DNA from: Hippasteria phrygiana
Lineage: Eukaryota > Echinodermata > Asteroidea > Valvatida > Goniasteridae
DNA length: 64,000 bases
Direction of reading: 5' to 3'
Assembly: GCA_037893225.1 (NCBI GenBank)
Contig: JAZGUH010000002.1
Location: forward strand, 2,790,001 to 2,854,000
Shown here: positions 58,529 through 64,000 of the stretch, piece by piece
Position numbering within the stretch: position 1 is the first letter of the stretch
Layout of the letters: each line of letters starts with the position of its first letter
The notes under the pieces: generated by a model
Told to the model about the DNA's origin: nothing
The model's input: only the letters and a program-made list of their open reading frames with translations
Database searches by the model: none
Made by a program: the position numbers and the translations under genes

Positions 58529-60039
58529 TAACGTTAAACGAACGTTCACTTTTAGTTAGTTTTGTCAATGTTGTAAATTTGTTGATTTCAGTACGTTGTT
58601 TTAACGTAGATTTTATGTTACATGCTTCTCTGAATTTAGGGGTTAATTTTTCAACATTGATTGAACGTTGTTATCAGGTTAGTACCCACGATTCATTTTC
58701 CGTCATCCTTCCAACGTTAAAAAATCGTTTACATTCGGTTTGTAAGGTTGGTTCAAGAATGGTTGACTATATAACGTTAAAACATTGTTTGAACTTGGTT
58801 AGCAATGTTGGCCAATGTCAGTTCATTGGATAACGTTAAAACAGCGTTAGCAGAAGGTATGGTGAGGTTGATTGAACCGTGGTTCACGGAACAACGTTAA
58901 AGCATCGTATTCGGGAGGTTAGCGAGGTTGGTTGAACCGAGGCTCAATAAACAACGTTAAAGCAGCGTTTGAAGAAGGTTAGCGAGGTTGGTTGAACCGA
59001 GGTTCGCAAAAGAACGTTAAAGCAACGCTTACCGACAGTCAGCGAGGTTGGTTGAACAACCGTTTACTAAACAACGTTAAAGCATCATTTGCGGAAGGTT
59101 GGTGAGGTTAATTGAACCGTGGTTCACGGAACAACGTTAAAGCATCGTATTCGGGAGGTTAGCGAGGTTGGTTGAACCGATGTTCACTAAACAATGTTAA
59201 TGCAGCCTTTGCAGAAGGTTAGCGATGTTGGTTGAACGGTAGTTCTCTGAACAACGTTAAAGCATTGTTTACAGTAGGTTAGCGAGGTTAGTTGAACGGT
59301 GGTTCACTTTTAAACCTTGAAAAATCGTTGGTCGCAGGTTAGCAATGTTCGTTGAATTACGGTTAATTGTATAACGTTAGAGTATCGTTTGCTGAATGTA
59401 ATGATGGTCGATTGAAAGGTAGTTAATTGAACAACGTTAAGGCATCGTTTTCAGTAGGTTATCGAGGTGAGTTGAACGGCGGTTCTCTGAACAAGGTTAA
59501 AGCATTGTTTACCGTAGGTATAAGGGACGTTAGTTGAACGGTGGTTCTATAAACAACGTTATAGTATCGTTCTCGGAAGGTAAGCGAGGTTGGTTGAATG
59601 GTGGTTCACTTTAAAACGTTGAAAAATCGTTGGTCGAAGGTTAGCAATGTTAGTTAAATTAAGGTTTATAGAAAGACGTTGGATCATCGTTTGCTGAAGG
59701 TGAGCGAGGTTGGTAGAGGTATTGTTACCTGAATAACGTTAAAACGTCGTTTGCTGAAGGTAACGGAGGTTGGTTGAATGGTGGTTAACTGAACAACGTT
59801 AAGGCATCGTTTTCAGTAGGTTAGCGAGGTTAGCTGAACAGGGGTTCTACAATCAACGTTATACATTGTAGTGTCGTTTTAAGAGGGTAACCAAGGTCAT
59901 TTGAATGGTGGTTAACAAATCAACGTTAGCATCGTTCGGCGGAGGGTTCCGAAGTTAGTTGAATGGTGGTTCCCCAGACAGCACGCAAACGTAGGAACAA
60001 CGTTACGTGAACGTTTGCCGCATTACTACTTTAACGTTA
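58529..60039. repeat. 60-bp minisatellite block, unit 9
   Basis: C haplotype, matching the preceding block at both marker sites. Confidence 0.9.
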
Positions 60040-60628
60040 AACCAAAACAAGAAATAATTGGGTTTGAGTTTATACTATCATCGTCAACTGAAACATCATA
60101 ATTAATGTCCCCAGTTGCAATAATTTCTTTACATTCACAGGAGGCCTTATTAATAATATCACTTAGTTTATCAATGAATTCAACAGAGCTTGAAGGTGGC
60201 CTATAAATAGAACTAATAAGCACAGGCTGTCTTTGTTTACACTTAATTTCAACCCATATGCACTCGACATCATCTGTTTCAAGATCCTCACGACGAGTGA
60301 AAGTTAAATTGTTTCGGATGTACATGGCAACCCCACCACCATGCCGGTTCCTGTCTTTTCTGAAAATGGAAAAATTTGGTAATGTGATTTCATCGTCGGA
60401 GATTGAGGCATTGCAGAAAGTTTCATTTAGACAGATGATATCAAATGGATTTGTAGACATTAAAATTTTAAATTGGTCAAATTTGTTTATTAAACTTCTC
60501 ACATTAAGATGGGCGAACGAGAATCCCCCGGAGCTTCGGTTGTAGATAACGCCATCTGTTAAGTCTATCGTAGATTTTTGCCTTGTGGATTGAGCAGCTG
60601 TCTGACCGTTTTTAGGTATTGATTCCAT
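60026..60628 (-). pseudogene. ORF2 endonuclease fragment, copy 9
   Basis: Ile55, C haplotype. Confidence 0.9.
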
Positions 60629-61485
60629 TTCTGGCCTCGATAGTGTGTCTGGGTTAGTGGCTGACGGAGATGGGTTGGATGCTGTTTTTGATACGGGTGT
60701 GGGTAGTACTGATTTGCCATTTGAAAACCCGTCGGGACATCACGATTCGCTGCAGCCCGCTCCTTCACGACATCAGAGTACAAGGTCTTGCCGAACGGGG
60801 TTCTCTGGTGTGTGATGCGGCTAGCAGTGGTCTTATGTGGTCCTGCGACGTGTTGGATAATGTTCATGACAAGTAGACGCACTCCTGTCGAGTTGAGGTG
60901 CACGCCATCCGATACAAGGTGATTTGGGTTTATGTTTCCATTGTTAATGAAGCCCCAGTTATTTTGTCTTGCTATTGACTTAAGCAGATTATTAGAGTCA
61001 TCTACCTTCTTGCGTTTTGGCACTGTTTGGTTTTTGCGATGTATAATCGACGAGATTGTTACTGATCTTGGTTGTAGTGATTCACCAAGGGAAGTGATCT
61101 TTGCAGCAATAGTCTCTGGGTTGTCAGAAGTATTATTGGTCCCAACATGAAGGATTACTCCAGAGACGTCGTGCTTGGCCGACAGCTGTATGGAGTTAGG
61201 AGCAAGATCTTCGATTTTTGCTCCGCGCATGGTATGGCACATCACTTTCTTTTACCTGCTCAATCTCCTGGGTTGTAGCCGTTTGATCATTGAGTCACCG
61301 ATAATTAGGATATCTGCATGGTTGTGTTCGCTAGGTGTGGGTGGCCGTTTTTTCATGGTAGGTGTCGGTTTCTGCTTTGTAGCGGTCAGTTTTTTTGTGC
61401 TTTTCCCGGTATTGTTCGAGCTGCTCTTGAAAGGAGGCCTTGCTTTTTGAGGGACATGGCTTGTTTGGGGGAGTACAGGACCCAT
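60565..61485 (-). pseudogene. ORF1 esterase pseudogene, copy 9
   Basis: Common protein sequence across a C-to-B unit boundary. Stop at 61252-61254. Confidence 0.88.
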
Positions 61486-61529
61486 GTTTCTTGCCAGGCT
61501 GGACTGATATATGGGTAGGGTTTAATAGT

Positions 61530-63039
61530 TAACGTTAAACGAACGTTCACTTTTAGTTAGTTTTGTCAATGTTGTAAATTTGTTGATTTCAGTACGTTGT
61601 TTTAACGTAGATTTTATGTTACATGCTTCTCTGAATTTAGGGGTTAATTTTTCAACATTGATTGAACGTTGTTATCAGGTTAGTACCCACGATTCATTTT
61701 CCGTCATCCTTCCAACGTTAAAAAATCGTTTACATTCGGTTTGTAAGGTTGGTTCAAGAATGGTTGACTATATAACGTTAAAACATTGTTTGAACTTGGT
61801 TAGCAATGTTGGCCAATGTCAGTTCATTGGATAACGTTAAAACAGCGTTAGCAGAAGGTATGGTGAGGTTGATTGAACCGTGGTTCACGGAACAACGTTA
61901 AAGCATCGTATTCGGGAGGTTAGCGAGGTTGGTTGAACCGAGGCTCATTAAACAACGTTAAAGCAGCGTTTGAAGAAGGTTAGCGAGGTTGGTTGAACCG
62001 AGGTTCGCAAAAGAACGTTAAAGCAACGCTTACCGACAGTCAGCGAGGTTGGTTGAACAACCGTTTACTAAACAACGTTAAAGCATCATTTGCGGAAGGT
62101 TGGTGAGGTTAACTGAACCGTGGTTCACGGAACAACGTTAAAGCATCGTATTCGGGAGGTTAGCGAGGTTGGTTGAACCGATGTTCACTAAACAATGTTA
62201 ATGCAGCCTTTGCAGAAGGTTAGCGATGTTGGTTGAACGGTAGTTCTCTGAACAACGTTAAAGCATTGTTTACAGTAGGTTAGCGAGGTTAGTTGAACGG
62301 TGGTTCACTTTTAAACCTTGAAAAATCGTTGGTCGCAGGTTAGCAATGTTCGTTGAATTACGGTTAATTGTATAACGTTAGAGTATCGTTTGCTGAATGT
62401 AATGATGGTCGATTGAAAGGTAGTTAATTGAACAACGTTAAGGCATCGTTTTCAGTAGGTTATCGAGGTGAGTTCAACGGCGGTTCTCTGAACAAGGTTA
62501 AAGCATTGTTTACCGTAGGTATAAGGGACGTTAGTTGAACGGTGGTTCTATAAACAACGTTATAGTATCGTTCTCGGAAGGTAAGCGAGGTTGGTTGAAT
62601 GGTGGTTCACTTTAAAACGTTGAAAAATCGTTGGTCGAAGGTTAGCAATGTTGGTTAAATTAAGGTTTATAGAAAGACGTTGGATCATCGTTTGCTGAAG
62701 GTGAGCGAGGTTGGTAGAGGTATTGTTACCTGAATAACGTTAAAACGTCGTTTGCTGAAGGTAACGGAGGTTGGTTGAATGGTGGTTAACTGAACAACGT
62801 TAAGGCATCGTTTTCAGTAGGTTAGCGAGGTTAGCTGAACAGGGGTTCTACAATCAACGTTATACATGTAGTGTCGTTTTAAGAGGGTAACCAAGGTCAT
62901 TTGAATGGTGGTTAACAAATCAACGTTAGCATCGTTCGGCGGAGGGTTCCGAAGTTAGTTGAATGGTGGTTCCCCAGACAGCACGCAAACGTAGGAACAA
63001 CGTTACGTGAACGTTTGCCGCATTACTACTTTAACGTTA
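61530..63039. repeat. 60-bp minisatellite block, unit 10
   Basis: B haplotype, matching the blocks of units 5 and 7. Confidence 0.9.
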
Positions 63040-63628
63040 AACCAAAACAAGAAATAATTGGGTTTGAGTTTATACTATCATCGTCAACTGAAACATCATA
63101 ATTAATGTCCCCAGTTGCAATAATTTCTTTACATTCACAGGAGGCCTTATTAATAATATCACTTAGTTTATCAATGAATTCAACAGAGCTTGAAGGTGGC
63201 CTATAAATAGAACTAATAAGCACAGGCTGTCTTTGTTTACACTTAATTTCAACCCATATGCACTCGACATCATCTGTTTCAAGATCCTCACGACGAGTGA
63301 AAGTTAAATTGTTTCGGATGTACATGGCAACCCCACCACCATGCCGGTTCCTGTCTTTTCTGAAAATGGAAAAATTTGGTAATGTGATTTCATCGTCGGA
63401 GATTGAGGCATTGCAGAAAGTTTCATTTAGACAGATGATATCAAATGGATTTGTAGACATTAACATTTTAAATTGGTCAAATTTGTTTATTAAACTTCTC
63501 ACATTAAGATGGGCGAACGAGAATCCCCCGGAGCTTCGGTTGTAGATAACGCCATCTGTTAAGTCTATCGTAGATTTTTGCCTTGTGGATTGAGCAGCTG
63601 TCTGACCGTTTTTAGGTATTGATTCCAT
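63026..63628 (-). pseudogene. ORF2 endonuclease fragment, copy 10
   Basis: Met55, B haplotype. Last full copy in the window. Confidence 0.9.
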
Positions 63629-64000
63629 TTCTGGCCTCGATAGTGTGTCTGGGTTAGTGGCTGACGGAGATGGGTTGGATGCTGTTTTTGATACGGGTGT
63701 GGGTAGTACTGATTTGCCATTTGAAAACCCGTCGGGACATCACGATTCGCTGCAGCCCGCTCCTTCACGACATCAGAGTACAAGGTCTTGCCGAACGGGG
63801 TTCTCTGGTGTGTGATGCGGCTAGCAGTGGTCTTATGTGGTCCTGCGACGTGTTGGATAATGTTCATGACAAGTAGACGCACTCCTGTCGAGTTGAGGTG
63901 CACGCCATCCGATACAAGGTGATTTGGGTTTATGTTTCCATTGTTAATGAAGCCCCAGTTATTTTGTCTTGCTATTGACTTAAGCAGATTATTAGAGTCA
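63565..64000 (-). pseudogene. ORF1 esterase pseudogene, copy 10 (cut by window edge)
   Basis: Only the C-terminal part lies in the window: the DGVHLN block and the Gln/His/Tyr-rich tail. The Ser block and the stop codon site lie beyond 64000. Confidence 0.85.

Larger units (their letters stand above)
57961..60961. repeat. Macrosatellite unit 9 (haplotype C)
   Basis: C markers at 58943 and 59864. The only place where two C units are adjacent. Confidence 0.93.
60962..63961. repeat. Macrosatellite unit 10 (haplotype B)
   Basis: All four B markers (62110, 62470, 62647, 63459). Followed by 39 bases of an eleventh unit up to the window edge. Confidence 0.93.
33960..64000. repeat. 3.0-kb macrosatellite array (region 2)
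   Basis: Ten direct units start at 33960, 36959, 39958, 42959, 45959, 48959, 51960, 54960, 57961 and 60962, with a partial unit from 63962. Lengths are 2999, 2999, 3001, 3000, 3000, 3001, 3000, 3001, 3001 and 3000. Length differences come from a GGG/GGGG run and a one-T indel near the end of the minisatellite. Each unit is half 60-bp minisatellite and half minus-strand CR1/L2-like retrotransposon 5' sequence. Unit edges are set here by the junction at 33960, so they cut through ORF1; the biological edge is unknown. Confidence 0.97.

Noticed and set aside
33960..64000. Ribosomal DNA intergenic spacer
   Set aside because: Three-kb units with internal subrepeats can look like a spacer, but no rRNA sequence occurs and the unit holds retrotransposon coding sequence.

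Overview
This window is animal genomic DNA made almost entirely of repeats. No intact host gene, rRNA, tRNA or CRISPR array can be supported. The esterase-plus-endonuclease retrotransposon fragments, the spliceosome-style coding overlaps and the long complex satellites suggest a metazoan, probably a marine invertebrate. The sequence does not let me name the species.

Region 1 (1-33960) is a satellite array with several levels of order. Its basic unit is about 605 bp (602-605). It is packed with a 19-bp palindrome, TGACGTCATGATGACGTCA, which is two full cAMP-response-element (CRE, ATF/CREB-type) octamers with starts 11 bp apart. The first 605 bp hold nine CRE octamers and two CACGTG E-boxes. 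Two to four such units plus a 635-bp CRE-free core form higher-order repeats of 3.4-5.2 kb, repeated about nine times. A much more diverged island (about 14397-16912) sits inside the fifth higher-order repeat and contains a 401-bp tandem dimer that keeps the CRE doublet.

Region 2 (33960-64000) is a different array: ten head-to-tail units of 2999-3001 bp plus a partial eleventh, nearly identical to each other. Half of each unit is the 5' part of a CR1/L2-like non-LTR retrotransposon on the minus strand. It holds an ORF1 with an SGNH/GDSL esterase domain, broken by the same in-frame TAA in every copy, which overlaps the start of an ORF2 holding only the N-terminal part of an exonuclease-endonuclease-phosphatase (APE-type) domain. 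No reverse transcriptase is present. The other half is about 25 diverged copies of a 60-bp minisatellite rich in AACGTT, with inverted-repeat-like borders.

The two arrays meet at 33960 with only short shared sequence. Variant sites in region 2 show two unit haplotypes (B and C) in the order B C B C C B. This points to amplification by multi-unit duplication rather than one unit at a time. Nothing in the window looks like a working set of genes. The most interesting signals are the extreme and selective preservation of CRE doublets, hairpins whose stems differ in sequence but keep their shape, and the captured retrotransposon 5' half that has become a macrosatellite.
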